A stretch of 64,000 bases of DNA from an uncultured Saprospiraceae bacterium (GTDB taxonomy: Bacteria; Bacteroidota; Bacteroidia; Chitinophagales; Saprospiraceae), in assembly GCA_937981555.1 (NCBI GenBank), contig CALJOK010000045.1, positions 1 to 64,000 of the forward strand, read 5' to 3'. Below are positions 19,864 through 30,197 of this stretch, in pieces (the stretch's first letter is position 1; the number at the start of each line of letters is the position of its first letter). The notes under the pieces were generated by a model. It was given only the letters and a program-made list of their open reading frames with translations. It was not told the origin of the DNA and made no database searches. The translations under genes and the position numbers were made by a program.

Positions 19864-22695
19864 TTAATGTGCCTCCAACCAGTCCTCACCAGTATCCATT
19901 CCAACTAAAATTGGAACTTGCAAATTCGGCATCGCATTTTTCATCTCATTTTCAATGATTGGTTTGACGATTTCCAGCTCAGGTTTATACACATCAAAAA
20001 CCAATTCATCATGCACTTGCAAAATCATTTTGGTTTTGAAATTTCCATCCTTCAAAGCCTTGTGAATATTTATCATCGCAATTTTAATCATGTCGGCAGC
20101 GGAACCTTGAATTGGAGTATTGACCGCAATTCGCTCCGCATTACTTCTAATCATACCATTCCGAGAATTGATATCTCGTAGTTTTCGTTTTCTTCCTAAC
20201 AATGTTTTTACGTAACCATGCTCTCTAGCAAATTCTACGGTATCATCCATGTAGTTTTTCAAACCATTATACTGTGCGAAGTAGTTGGAAATCAACTCTG
20301 TTGCTTCTTTTCGTTTGATGTCCAATTGTTGGGAGAGATTGGTTGCACCTGCTCCATATATGATGGAGAAATTAACGGTCTTGGCATTTCGTCTTTCGTC
20401 AGGAGTAACTTCTTCGAGTGTTTTTCCATAAACTTTTGCCGCAGTTGCTTGATGAATATCATGACCTGCTTGGAAAGCTTCAAGCATCGCTTCGTCTTTA
20501 CTAATTTCAGCAATGAGACGTAATTCAATTTGTGAATAATCTGCTGCGAGTAAAATATGATTTTCGTCACGAGGGACAAATGCTTTTCTAACTTTCCGAC
20601 CTTGCTCCGTTCGAATTGGAATATTTTGTAAGTTCGGATTATTCGAACTTAATCTACCTGTTGCCGCTAAAGCTTGATTGAAGGAAGAATGAATGCGTCC
20701 AGTTTTTGGATTGACCATAGTTGGGAGCGCATCGACATAAGTTGATTTTAGTTTTGCTAAACCTCGATAGGTTTGAATTTTTGCAACAAAAGGATATTCT
20801 TTAGCAAGTTCTGTCAACTTAGATTCATCAGTTGAAAATTGACCTGTTTTTGTTTTTCTCCAACGATAAGGAATTTCCATTTTTACAAAAAGAACTTCCC
20901 CTACTTGCTTTGGTGATGCAATGTTAAATTCAACTCCAGCTTCTTCGTGAATATCTTTTTTCAAATTTTCCACTTCCACTTCAAGTTCTTTTGAATAATC
21001 ATTTAAGAATTCTGAGTTCAATTTTATTCCTTCAAATTCTAAATCAACCAAAACATTGATAAGTGGTTCTTCTAATTCATTATATAATTTTTCCAATTCT
21101 TCTTCTTTGAGAAGAGGTTGTAATTCACTTTGTAATTGTAATGTTACATCAGCATCTTCTGCAGCATACTCCCCTGCTTTTTCGACTGAGACATCACGCA
21201 TAGTCAATTGCTTTTTTCCTTTTTTTCCAATCAAAGTTTCGATGGAAACGCAATCATATCCCAAATAAGATTGAGCGAGATAATTCATGTTGTGTCGCAA
21301 CTCAGGTTCCAATAAATAATGAGCGACCATCGTGTCAAAATATTTTCCTTTCACTTCTACGCCATACCATTTTAATATCAAGGAATCGTATTTTATATTT
21401 TGTCCCACTTTAGAAATGTTTTCATTTTCAAAAAGTGGTTTGAATTCATCGACGATACTTTGGGCTTCTGTTCGATCGGCAGGAACAGGTACGTAGTAAC
21501 CTTCGTGTTTTTTTAGAGAAAAAGAGATGCCGACCAATTCTGCTTCATTGGCATCAATTCCAGTAGTTTCTGTATCGAAACAAATGGAATTTTCTTTAGA
21601 TAAAAGTTGAATGAGTTCTGCCCGTTTTTCTTGAGTGTCAACTAGTTCATATTTGTGATCAACATTGTTGATATTTTTTTCAGCTATCGCAAATTTTGGA
21701 ATAAATTCATTATTTGAATAAGTTTGTTTTGCTAATACTTCATCTCCAAAAAGACTTCCTTGTTGTCCACCTCCGCTTGCTGCTTTTTGCTTTCCTTGAG
21801 TGATCGGCATGTTAGCATCTTCGATACCTAAAATTTGTTTACCTAAATTTCTAAATTCTAACTCTCTAAAAATATCGGTGAGTGCTTCGCGATTGAATGG
21901 CTCCACAATATATTTTGCAGCATCAAACTGAACGGGAACATTTATATCAATCGTTGCAAGCACTTTTGATAACCTTCCTTGCTCTTCAAATTCGATTACT
22001 TTTTCTTTTTGCTTGCCCTTTAGTTTGTCTGTATTTTCAAAAAGCCCTTCCATTGAACCATAGAGCTTAAGTAATTTTACCGCAGTTTTTGCACCGATCC
22101 CTGGGATGCCAGGAATGTTATCCACCGCATCTCCTTGCAATCCTAAAATATCAATGACTTGGTCAACCCGTTCGATATCCCACTTTTCGAGCACTTCTTT
22201 TTTTCCTAGCACTTCAACATCACCACCTGATCGAGCAGGCTTGTACATAAATACGGTATCTGAGACTAACTGTGCATAATCTTTATCAGGAGTTACCATA
22301 TACACTTCAAAACCTTCTTTCTCCGCTTGCTTTGCCAAAGTTCCAATCACATCATCTGCTTCAAAACCTTCTTTGGTGACAACTGGAATATTAAATGCTT
22401 CAACAATTTTTTTGATTAATGGAATGGCAATCGAAATCGGCTCAGGTTGAGCTTCTCGATTGGCTTTATATTCTTTAAACATTTCATGTCGAAAAGTTGG
22501 ACCTTTCAAATCAAAGGAAACTGCGATGTGAGAAGGTTTTTGTTTGGCTAAAATATTCCATAAGTAACGAGTAAAACCAGTTACTGCTGAAACATCCATT
22601 CCTTTGGAGTTGACCAATGGACGAGTAATAAAAGAATAATGCGCTCGATAAACTAGGGCGTGACCATCAAGGAGGAATAGTTTTTTTTCAGACAT
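19864..22695 (-). CDS. polA: DNA polymerase I
   Basis: 5'-3' exonuclease N-terminus LFLLDGHALVYRAHYSF; 3'-5' exo motif CFDTETTGID; polymerase motifs DYSQIELRLIAEIS and LQVHDELVFDV. Start moved to MSEKKLF at 22695. Confidence 0.96.
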   Translation of the reverse strand: MSEKKLFLLDGHALVYRAHYSFITRPLVNSKGMDVSAVTGFTRYLWNILAKQKPSHIAVSFDLKGPTFRHEMFKEYKANREAQPEPISIAIPLIKKIVEAFNIPVVTKEGFEADDVIGTLAKQAEKEGFEVYMVTPDKDYAQLVSDTVFMYKPARSGGDVEVLGKKEVLEKWDIERVDQVIDILGLQGDAVDNIPGIPGIGAKTAVKLLKLYGSMEGLFENTDKLKGKQKEKVIEFEEQGRLSKVLATIDINVPVQFDAAKYIVEPFNREALTDIFRELEFRNLGKQILGIEDANMPITQGKQKAASGGGQQGSLFGDEVLAKQTYSNNEFIPKFAIAEKNINNVDHKYELVDTQEKRAELIQLLSKENSICFDTETTGIDANEAELVGISFSLKKHEGYYVPVPADRTEAQSIVDEFKPLFENENISKVGQNIKYDSLILKWYGVEVKGKYFDTMVAHYLLEPELRHNMNYLAQSYLGYDCVSIETLIGKKGKKQLTMRDVSVEKAGEYAAEDADVTLQLQSELQPLLKEEELEKLYNELEEPLINVLVDLEFEGIKLNSEFLNDYSKELEVEVENLKKDIHEEAGVEFNIASPKQVGEVLFVKMEIPYRWRKTKTGQFSTDESKLTELAKEYPFVAKIQTYRGLAKLKSTYVDALPTMVNPKTGRIHSSFNQALAATGRLSSNNPNLQNIPIRTEQGRKVRKAFVPRDENHILLAADYSQIELRLIAEISKDEAMLEAFQAGHDIHQATAAKVYGKTLEEVTPDERRNAKTVNFSIIYGAGATNLSQQLDIKRKEATELISNYFAQYNGLKNYMDDTVEFAREHGYVKTLLGRKRKLRDINSRNGMIRSNAERIAVNTPIQGSAADMIKIAMINIHKALKDGNFKTKMILQVHDELVFDVYKPELEIVKPIIENEMKNAMPNLQVPILVGMDTGEDWLEAH

Positions 22696-22837
22696 AGTAA
22701 TTAATGATTGGTGAATAGTAGAAAGTAAATTTGTTTCTACCTGCTGTTTCATTTTTGAGAAAAATAAGACGAAGCAAAACTAATCAAAATGAGAGGGAAA
22801 AAGAAAAGAAGAAGAGTTGTAGCGGATGGTTTTTACA

Positions 22838-22869
22838 TAAAAAAACCCACTCCTAAAATAAGGAGTGGG
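22838..22869 (-). terminator. Terminator downstream of DUF3078 gene
   Basis: Minus strand cccactcctt atttt aggagtggg followed by TTTTTTT. Confidence 0.7.
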
Positions 22870-22934
22870 GGAAAGCGTGAATTGTGTTTGGGTTAAATGC
22901 AAAATAAATTGCAACCCTCTGTGTAGGGTATTGC

Positions 22935-23927
22935 TTATTTTGAAATATTATAAGTAAATCCTAACAACCAATAAGATTGTAATGGATTATCACCGTCATT
23001 TGCACTATCATCAAATGCATCAATTTCAACTGTTTCTGAAGTTAAAGAATTAGCAGTAAGGAAAGTATTGTAACTCTCTTGTCTGTTTCTTCTCAAACCG
23101 AATTCAAATCCAACTCCGATACCTTTCCATGCAGTAAAGTTTAATCCATTTACCCATGTCCAGTTAGAGTAATTATTAGGATCTTTGTAGCTAATAAAAG
23201 AAGAAATATTAGATCTCCAAGCAATTCCCATAGGAAGAGATTGTGTGTAATCTGCAACGATTTTACAACCCAAAGAAGATTCGTAGCTTACGTCACTATC
23301 AGCCATTACGATATTGTAATTAAGTGGGTGGAAAACGACAACTAGATTTGACATTGGTGTCCAAGTTGCTCCAGCTCCGATATCTAAATATCCAGGATTG
23401 TTGAAATTAGTTAAGAAAGTAGAACGGTACTCACCCATTGCTGAAAGAGCAATTTTAGGTGTTAATTTGTAACCGAATAAAGAAGTTAAATTAATGGCAT
23501 CTGCAGTAGTTTCCCAATCAGCTTGTAATTCATCTGGTAAAGCAGAATTAACATCACTATCAGGAATTAATTTAGTCTTGGCAGCAGCAATATTTAGAGA
23601 GTTTCTCCAAAAATACTTTTCTTGATCAAGGTTAGCAAATGCACTTCCAGAGATTCCAAAAGAATTAGAAGAAGCATTAGGATTACCTGCTCCTAACCAA
23701 TTATTAAAATTACTTAGGTTTAAACCGATGGTTGCCAATGCTCCCATCTTCCATCCTGGGAAAGTTGCAATACTTCCTTTTATTGCATCAACTTCTCCTT
23801 GAATTGCTGCTAGTTCTGCTGATTTTGCAGCTAATTGTGCTTTGTACTCATCTAATGTTTGAGCTTGGGTAGCAGTTGTGAAAATAGATAATACCAATGC
23901 TACTAAAAGTGTGATTTTCTTACTCAT
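22935..23927 (-). CDS. DUF3078 domain-containing protein
   Basis: Signal peptide, then GWKMGALATIGLNLSNFNNWLGAGNPNASSNSFGISGSAFANLDQEKYFWRNSLNIA. Confidence 0.8.
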   Translation of the reverse strand: MSKKITLLVALVLSIFTTATQAQTLDEYKAQLAAKSAELAAIQGEVDAIKGSIATFPGWKMGALATIGLNLSNFNNWLGAGNPNASSNSFGISGSAFANLDQEKYFWRNSLNIAAAKTKLIPDSDVNSALPDELQADWETTADAINLTSLFGYKLTPKIALSAMGEYRSTFLTNFNNPGYLDIGAGATWTPMSNLVVVFHPLNYNIVMADSDVSYESSLGCKIVADYTQSLPMGIAWRSNISSFISYKDPNNYSNWTWVNGLNFTAWKGIGVGFEFGLRRNRQESYNTFLTANSLTSETVEIDAFDDSANDGDNPLQSYWLLGFTYNISK

Positions 23928-24009
23928 TGAAATGTTTTTTAATTATAATAAGTGTCAATAAAAAAATTTGATTAAAATTAGATTGTTATAAATAAGGAGT
24001 GTTGTTGTT

Positions 24010-24840
24010 TTATTCAAAAACCTCAATTTTTTCAGAGGCAAATTTATAAAGAGGAATAATAATTTTGCTGCTTTCTGTTTTTAAAGTAACAGATGATTGA
24101 TCGATATCTAGAATTATTCCTTTAGTTCCATCGATGGAAATAGTATCACCGATTTTAAATTTATTATCATTTTGTCGAGAAGCTAAAAAATTGGACATAG
24201 TTCCTTTTGATGCTAAACCATACCCCAAAGAAAATGCTAAAACAATTCCTCCTAAAATAATGGTAATCACAGTAATCATAAAGTTAGTTTCGATACCTAA
24301 TTGGCTTAAGGCACTAACCAAAACAACAATTAAGATCAAAAAGAAAGCAACATTTCCAATCATCTTAGCAGATGGAATATTGAATGATTCGCAAGCAGTT
24401 TGAACAACGCCTTTAATTGCATCAGCGACTAAAAGTCCAATTCCCAGTAAAATTATTGCCACCAAAACATTAGGCATATAAGCAACTAAATCACTCATGA
24501 GCTTAGAGACTGCTTCAACTTGCAAAACATCAGTTGCTAAAACTGTAACTAAAAGCAAAATGATATAATAAAAGATTTTGGAAAAAACAGTACTTGGAAC
24601 GATCTCAATATTATTGTCTTGAACTAGATCAATAGCATTTAACTTATCACCAAGTTTGTCAACTCCAATAAGTTTTAAGGCTCGTTTAATTATTTTGGCT
24701 ACAATTTTAGCAACCAAATAGCCAATAATAAAAATTATTAAGGCTTTGACAAGGTTAGGAATTACAGACATGAAGTCCATAATTAGCTTGTTGAAATTTT
24801 CACCAAGCCCATTAGACATTTGAAATAAAAGTATTCTCAT
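24010..24840 (-). CDS. Mechanosensitive-channel-like multi-TM protein
   Basis: LVKALIIFIIGYLVAKIVAKIIKRALK repeats of conserved TM helix; C-terminal KIGDTISIDGTKGIILDIDQSSVTLKTESSKIIIPLYKF resembles an MscS beta domain. Confidence 0.75.
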   Translation of the reverse strand: MRILLFQMSNGLGENFNKLIMDFMSVIPNLVKALIIFIIGYLVAKIVAKIIKRALKLIGVDKLGDKLNAIDLVQDNNIEIVPSTVFSKIFYYIILLLVTVLATDVLQVEAVSKLMSDLVAYMPNVLVAIILLGIGLLVADAIKGVVQTACESFNIPSAKMIGNVAFFLILIVVLVSALSQLGIETNFMITVITIILGGIVLAFSLGYGLASKGTMSNFLASRQNDNKFKIGDTISIDGTKGIILDIDQSSVTLKTESSKIIIPLYKFASEKIEVFE

Positions 24841-24907
24841 TAATTGGGAGTTATGTATAGGTATAAAAAAATGTAGATTGTTATATTAATTAGATTGGTT
24901 TTGATTT

Positions 24908-25147
24908 TTAGTGACGCATAGGAGGAACATCATCGAAAGGATCGTTTCCTTGATCTGGCGGGGCCTTAGGTCCAGCTGAATCACCTCCTGAAAAAGTAAT
25001 GAACATATCTACTGCTCTTCCTAAGAAGTGATCAATTACATTTCCTACATGTCTTAGAAAAAAATAATCTGAGGAAACCTTTTTCTCCTCGAAAGAACCA
25101 GGAAAACGATCTTCGTTTTCTTCGCCTATTTTTTTGAAATTATTCAT
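24908..25147 (-). CDS. Small hypothetical protein (79 aa) following an ECF sigma factor
   Basis: Open frame co-directional with and 18 bp downstream of the sigma gene; no recognised domain. Confidence 0.6.
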   Translation of the reverse strand: MNNFKKIGEENEDRFPGSFEEKKVSSDYFFLRHVGNVIDHFLGRAVDMFITFSGGDSAGPKAPPDQGNDPFDDVPPMRH

Positions 25148-25165
25148 GACATAAAGCTTTTCTCT

Positions 25166-25735
25166 TTAGTTGGGAAAAATATCCCGATACACCTTCTGTG
25201 CTTTGTGTTTGGCTCGTTTGATTTTCATCTTTATGGCACTTTCCGTTTTGTTTAGAATTTCTGCGATCTCCTTAATAGAGAGCTCATCTTGGTATTTCAT
25301 AAGTAGTACAGCTCGATCACCAGTTGGAATTTCTTCCAATACTTTTTTTAATCGAGAAACTTCCATTTCTAATAAAGCTGCGTCTTCTACTTCTTCAATG
25401 ATGTCTGGAGCATCATCTACTTCTTCAGAAAAAAGATTTTTCTCTTTTTTCCTTTTTCGAATGGTATCGATACAAAAATTATATGTAATCGAATAAACCC
25501 ATGTCGAAAATTTAGACCGTCCACTAAATTTAGAAAGGTTAAGAAAGATTTTTGTAAAAATCTCTTGGGTTGCGTCTTTGGCTCGTGCGTCATTTTTCAA
25601 CATGAAAATGCACTTGCTATATACCTTACTCGAGTACCTTTGGTAAAGTATACTAAAATAGTCAGGTCGTTGAGTTTTGATAAACAACTCGACTAATTCA
25701 AAGTCTTCCAATTTTATTTTCCCTTGTGTTGCCAA
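25166..25735 (-). CDS. RNA polymerase ECF-type sigma factor
   Basis: KDATQEIFTKIFLNLSKFSGRSKFSTWVYSITYNFCIDTIRKRKK (region 2); VLLMKYQDELSIKEIAEILNKTESAIKMKIKRAKHKAQ (region 4). Confidence 0.92.
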   Translation of the reverse strand: MATQGKIKLEDFELVELFIKTQRPDYFSILYQRYSSKVYSKCIFMLKNDARAKDATQEIFTKIFLNLSKFSGRSKFSTWVYSITYNFCIDTIRKRKKEKNLFSEEVDDAPDIIEEVEDAALLEMEVSRLKKVLEEIPTGDRAVLLMKYQDELSIKEIAEILNKTESAIKMKIKRAKHKAQKVYRDIFPN

Positions 25736-26041
25736 TGGGTATTGAAATATAGTGTTTGGCGAAAAAACTATTAAAGAACAGTTTCTTCTAAAAAATTTTC
25801 AAACAGTCTTTTCTGTCTTCGCTGTTAAGACGACGTTAAAATTGAAAAGACACATTTTTATCGTCGCAAATGTAATGAATCCTCAGAAATTAACTGTTGT
25901 TTTCTGTTTTTTTACACATGATGAAAAGGTGAAATACTTTATTTACAAGGGATTAGGCTGATTTATCTTGTTTTTTAAATATTTTTAGCCTTCTAATTTT
26001 TTTTTAAAAAAGTCGTAAAATTTTTCAAAACATCAATTTTT

Positions 26042-27442
26042 ATGAAAAAAATATTTTTTCTAATTCCATTCTGTTTAGTTTTTTTCCAAAATATTAATCT
26101 CGCTCAGAAACCTGCCAAAGGTGATGAAGATGCTTTTTTTATTAAAAAGATATACAATACCGCATTGACTCAAGGACAATGTTATCCTTGGTTGACTCAT
26201 TTGACGACCAAAATTGGAGGTCGTTTGGCTGGTTCTCCACAAGCAGCAGCAGCGGTGGAATACACGAAACAAATGTTAGATACGTTGAATCTGGATTCCG
26301 TTTGGTTAGAACCGGTGATGGTGCCGCATTGGGTGCGAGGAGAGAAAGAACAAGTAAGGATTGTCAATTCAGGAGTCATTGGATCGATGGATTTGAATGC
26401 ACTTGCTTTGGGAAACTCAATTGGAACAGGAACTGATGGAGTTACTGCGGAAGTGATTGAAGTGAGAAGCTTAGATGAAGTGGAGCAATTAGGGAATGCA
26501 AAAATTAAAGGTAAAATAGTTTTTTATAATCGCCCTATGGATCCTACTCAACTGCGAACATTTAATGCATATGGTGGAGCTGTTGACCAGCGAGGAAGTG
26601 GACCTTCGAAGGCTGCAGAATATGGAGCTGTAGCAGTATTGGTTCGTTCGATGACAACGAGATTGGATGATATTCCGCACACAGGAGCTTTAGGGTATAA
26701 AGATGGAATTAAGAAAATACCTGCGGTAGCTATTTCTACTAATGATGCAGAAGTGTTAAGTCGAGTTTTGAAAAAAGAAAAGACACATGTTTATATCAGA
26801 ACAACTTGTGAAATGTTAGCAGATAAATTATCCTATAATGTGATTGGAGAAATAAAAGGAAGTGAAAAGCCGGATGAAATTATTTTAGTTGGAGGACATT
26901 TGGATTCTTGGGATGTGGGGAGTGGTGCGCATGATGATGGAGCAGGATGTGTGCATTCGATGGATGTTTTACAAATTTTAAAAAGATTAAATTATAAACC
27001 AAAAAGAACAATCCGATGTGTGCTATTTATGAATGAAGAAAATGGATTGGCAGGAGGAAAAGCTTATGCTAAAGCATCGAATGAAAGAGGTGAATATCAC
27101 CTTGCTGCTATCGAATCTGATGCAGGAGGGTTTACACCAAGAGGTTTCTCATCGACGGCGCACCCAGATGTTTTTAAACCAAAATTTAAAAAGATGACAG
27201 AATGGTTACCTTTGTTGGAACCGTATGGATTGGAGTTTAGAACTGGTGGTTCAGGTGCAGATATCACTCCACTCAAGAGTCAGAAAGGATTGTTGATTGG
27301 ATTTCGTCCTGACTCACAAAGATACTTTGATTATCATCATACGGCGATTGATACGATAGATGCCGTGAATAAAAGAGAGTTAGAATTAGGTGCAGCGAGT
27401 ATCACGAGTTTGTTGTATTTGATTGATAAATATGGATTGTAG
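26042..27442 (+). CDS. M28-family metallopeptidase (carboxypeptidase Q/aminopeptidase-like)
   Basis: Signal peptide; LVGGHLDSWDVGSGAHDDGAGC, FMNEENGLAGGKAYA, IESDAGGFTPRG. Confidence 0.9.
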   Translation: MKKIFFLIPFCLVFFQNINLAQKPAKGDEDAFFIKKIYNTALTQGQCYPWLTHLTTKIGGRLAGSPQAAAAVEYTKQMLDTLNLDSVWLEPVMVPHWVRGEKEQVRIVNSGVIGSMDLNALALGNSIGTGTDGVTAEVIEVRSLDEVEQLGNAKIKGKIVFYNRPMDPTQLRTFNAYGGAVDQRGSGPSKAAEYGAVAVLVRSMTTRLDDIPHTGALGYKDGIKKIPAVAISTNDAEVLSRVLKKEKTHVYIRTTCEMLADKLSYNVIGEIKGSEKPDEIILVGGHLDSWDVGSGAHDDGAGCVHSMDVLQILKRLNYKPKRTIRCVLFMNEENGLAGGKAYAKASNERGEYHLAAIESDAGGFTPRGFSSTAHPDVFKPKFKKMTEWLPLLEPYGLEFRTGGSGADITPLKSQKGLLIGFRPDSQRYFDYHHTAIDTIDAVNKRELELGAASITSLLYLIDKYGL

Positions 27443-27479
27443 TTTGACGCTTTTTTTTGAAAAATACTAAAACGAAATA

Positions 27480-28022
27480 ATGACAGAACCACAAATAGTA
27501 AAAGCTCATGATCTTACCTTCCAACTCATGATGTCCGAGGAAAAAGTCTTAGCGCGAGTTGAAGAAATGGGAAAAGAACTTAAGGAGAAATACCAGGATA
27601 AGAATCCGATTTTTTTAGGCGTACTAAATGGAGCATTTATTTTTATGGCAGATTTGGCGAGAGCATTTGAAGAGCAATGTGAAGTTTCGTTTATTAAACT
27701 CTCCTCTTATTCTGGTTTGGAGTCAAGAGGTGAGGTTGCAACTGTAATTGGACTAACTACTGATGTCGAAGATCGTCATGTTATTGTGGTCGAAGATATT
27801 ATTGATACAGGAAAAACGATGCATGATTTTTTACCTATCTTGAGAAAAATGAATCCTGCTTCAGTAGCATTTGCTACATTCTTATTGAAACCAGATGCCA
27901 TCAAATATGAGTTTCCGATAGATTATATTGGCTTTGAAATTCCTAACAAATTTGTCATTGGATATGGGTTGGATTATAATGAAGCAGCGAGAAATTTACG
28001 AGGGATTTATCAATTGAAGTAA
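27480..28022 (+). CDS. hpt: Hypoxanthine phosphoribosyltransferase
   Basis: FLGVLNGAFIFMADLAR, VIVVEDIIDTGKTM, IDYIGFEIPNKFVIGYGLDYNE. Confidence 0.94.
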   Translation: MTEPQIVKAHDLTFQLMMSEEKVLARVEEMGKELKEKYQDKNPIFLGVLNGAFIFMADLARAFEEQCEVSFIKLSSYSGLESRGEVATVIGLTTDVEDRHVIVVEDIIDTGKTMHDFLPILRKMNPASVAFATFLLKPDAIKYEFPIDYIGFEIPNKFVIGYGLDYNEAARNLRGIYQLK

Positions 28023-28036
28023 TTCATAAAAAGAAG

Positions 28037-28879
28037 ATGGCAGATTGGCTCAACATATTTTTATACATCAGCGGTGCATACATTTTGCTATGCCTCATTT
28101 TCTATTTTTTGCAAGACTACTTTTTTTTCCGACCTGAAATTTTACCTCGACATTTTACTTACCAATATGTTTTTCCATTTGAAGAAGTCAATTTCGACAT
28201 GGAAGATGGTGGCTTTATAAATGGGATTCATTTTAAAGTACCCAACTCAAAGGGAGTGATTTATTATTTCAAAGGTAACTCACGAAGCATCAAAGGATGG
28301 GGGAAATTTGCTCGAGATTTTGTGAGTAAAGGCTATGATTTTTTTATGGTGGATTATCGAGGTTTTGGAAAAAGCTCTGGAAAGCGAACCGAATCAATTT
28401 TATATAATGATGGGCAACATGTTTACAAATGGCTCACCACACAATATGATGAAGAAAAAATAATCATTTACGGCAGATCGCTAGGAAGTGGAATTGCCAC
28501 GCGAATTGCTTCATGGAATGATCCGAAAATGTTGATACTGGATTCCCCTTATCATAGTTTTTTAGCACAGATAAAACGTTATGGATTTGTATTACCAATC
28601 CATTGGTTATTAAAGTATCATATCCGAACAGATCATTTTATCAAAAAAGTTACCTGCCCTATTTTTTTTCTTCATGGAAAAAAAGATCGCTTGATTCCAT
28701 TTAGTCATAGTGAAAAATTACAAAAAATCGTTCCCAAGCGTAGTCATCTATTCTCTATTGATAAGGCTCATCATAATAATCTACCGCAATTTTCAGAGTA
28801 TCACGATTTTTTGTATGATATATTGAATGATGACGATTTTTTCGAGCACTATTTTAATCAAATCCCCAAGTCAATTTAA
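28037..28879 (+). CDS. Alpha/beta hydrolase
   Basis: VIYYFKGNSRSIKGWG, FMVDYRGFGKSSGK, IIYGRSLGSGIATRIA (nucleophile elbow), FFLHGKKDRLIPF. Confidence 0.85.
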   Translation: MADWLNIFLYISGAYILLCLIFYFLQDYFFFRPEILPRHFTYQYVFPFEEVNFDMEDGGFINGIHFKVPNSKGVIYYFKGNSRSIKGWGKFARDFVSKGYDFFMVDYRGFGKSSGKRTESILYNDGQHVYKWLTTQYDEEKIIIYGRSLGSGIATRIASWNDPKMLILDSPYHSFLAQIKRYGFVLPIHWLLKYHIRTDHFIKKVTCPIFFLHGKKDRLIPFSHSEKLQKIVPKRSHLFSIDKAHHNNLPQFSEYHDFLYDILNDDDFFEHYFNQIPKSI

Positions 28880-28935
28880 TCTCATTTATTTCAAAAAATA
28901 ATATCCTATAACTTTACTAAATGGTAAAAATGTTA

Positions 28936-28943
28936 TACTTTTG
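28936..28943 (+). promoter_or_regulatory. Bacteroidota-type -7 element TAnnTTTG upstream of tRNA
   Basis: TACTTTTG 17 nt before the mature tRNA 5' end. Confidence 0.5.
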
Positions 28944-28960
28944 CGTCGCTTTCTAAAGCA

Positions 28961-29031
28961 TGACCTATGGTGTAATGGTAACACTACGGTTTTTGGTATC
29001 GTCATTCTAGGTTCGAGTCCTAGTAGGTCAA
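28961..29031 (+). tRNA. tRNA-Gln (anticodon TTG)
   Basis: TGACCTA...TAGGTCA acceptor; GTGT/ACAC D-stem; ACGGT-TTTTGGT-ATCGT anticodon arm (TTG); CTAGG TTCGAGT CCTAG T-arm. No encoded CCA. Confidence 0.95.
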
Positions 29032-29032
29032 C

Positions 29033-29072
29033 AAAAAAAGGTCACTCATTCATTTGAGTGGCCTTTTTTGTT
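29033..29072 (+). terminator. Terminator after tRNA-Gln
   Basis: aaaaaaaggtcactcattcatttgagtggccttttttg. Confidence 0.75.
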
Positions 29073-29488
29073 TTACATCCTGTTTATATTTCTTCCTATT
29101 TTTAATAAAGCTCCATTTTCTAATTATATTGGGAATGAAATTCTAAGAACCAAATTAACCCCCAATCAGAAAATCCAATCCTTTAAATAAAACCTAAAGA
29201 ATAGATTTACTGAAACAAGCGCACCAAAGAAAATGAGAAAACTATTTTTTCTCCGAACCTTACAAACCCTACTAGGCTTTTGTGTATTCACACAGAAGAT
29301 CCAATTTCAAATTTATAATACAAAAGATCATTTTACTGGGAATAACTTTTGGACCTTGAAAAATCATTCAGATTTTGAGGTTCCAAAAGATAGGATATAT
29401 TCATTTAAGGAAGAATCGAATGAAAAATTCTATCTCCAAAATTCTAAATTCTTAGCACTTAAATAACTTAAATTAAATTCTAATTTTA

Positions 29489-29865
29489 ATGCGTTCTTGG
29501 ATACAAAAGTTTTTGATGATTTTATTTATTTTGTTATTTACTGTAGAGAGTAAAAGTCAACAGTTACCTTCTAATAATGCGCTAACCTCTCCTTCCATTG
29601 ATACAAGTGCAATTTTAAAAACCAATTGGGCACAGATCAATCAGCATTATCAGAATGGTGATTCTTCATTTGCAAATAAGATTTTAGTTGATCACCAAAA
29701 ACTTTCCTCTGCATATGGTTTTCGTTTTGAAAAAAAAAAAATAAGCAACGATTAAAATTTTCTTACCATCAACTTTTTGATGAGTTATCCATTTTAGAAG
29801 ATAAAACTGGAATCTTAAGCATTGAGGAATTTAAAGATGTATCTCATTTCTCAAAAGTATTCCAG
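29489..29865 (+). pseudogene. Small secreted ORF with probable frameshift at a poly-A tract
   Basis: Signal-peptide-like MRSWIQKFLMILFILLFTVESKSQ; A12 at 29730-29741; removing one A continues the frame as EKKNKQRLKFSYHQLFDELSILEDKTGILSIEEFKDVSHFSKVFQT*. Confidence 0.35.
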
Positions 29866-30197
29866 ACTTAATTTGGATACCTACCTAGTAAGACCAAAGA
29901 ATAGTTTAAATAAATATTGTAAAATTAATATTTTTTATAATTTAAAGCTTCCATTCAAATTCCTGCACAAAACTTCTTTATCTAAACTTCTCCAAAAGAT
30001 GATTTTTCTAAAGTTTTCGTTTTTTTGTTTTGTCTATTTTTCAAAAAAATAAAAAGACATTTCATTAGAAATCTCTTTTGGAGTCATCCTTCTTAAAATT
30101 AAACTTCATTTCTTTTACGCCTCTTTTTTTCTTTAAAATTTTATTCTACCATCTTCAGATTGAAGGTGTATCAAAAACTTAAATTAAATAACTCCAA

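Noticed and set aside
22816-22830. gtagcggatgg resembling the start of the REP unit near ligA
   Set aside because: Only about 7 bp match and no palindromic partner; too short to call a copy.
26075-26680. Several small ORFs within the M28 peptidase gene on both strands
   Set aside because: Sense frame contains the intact metallopeptidase motifs; the others are incidental open frames.
29822-30052. 76-aa ORF MRNLKMYLISQKYS...
   Set aside because: Overlaps the frame-corrected continuation of 29489 and is composed of A/T-run residues; not supported as a gene.
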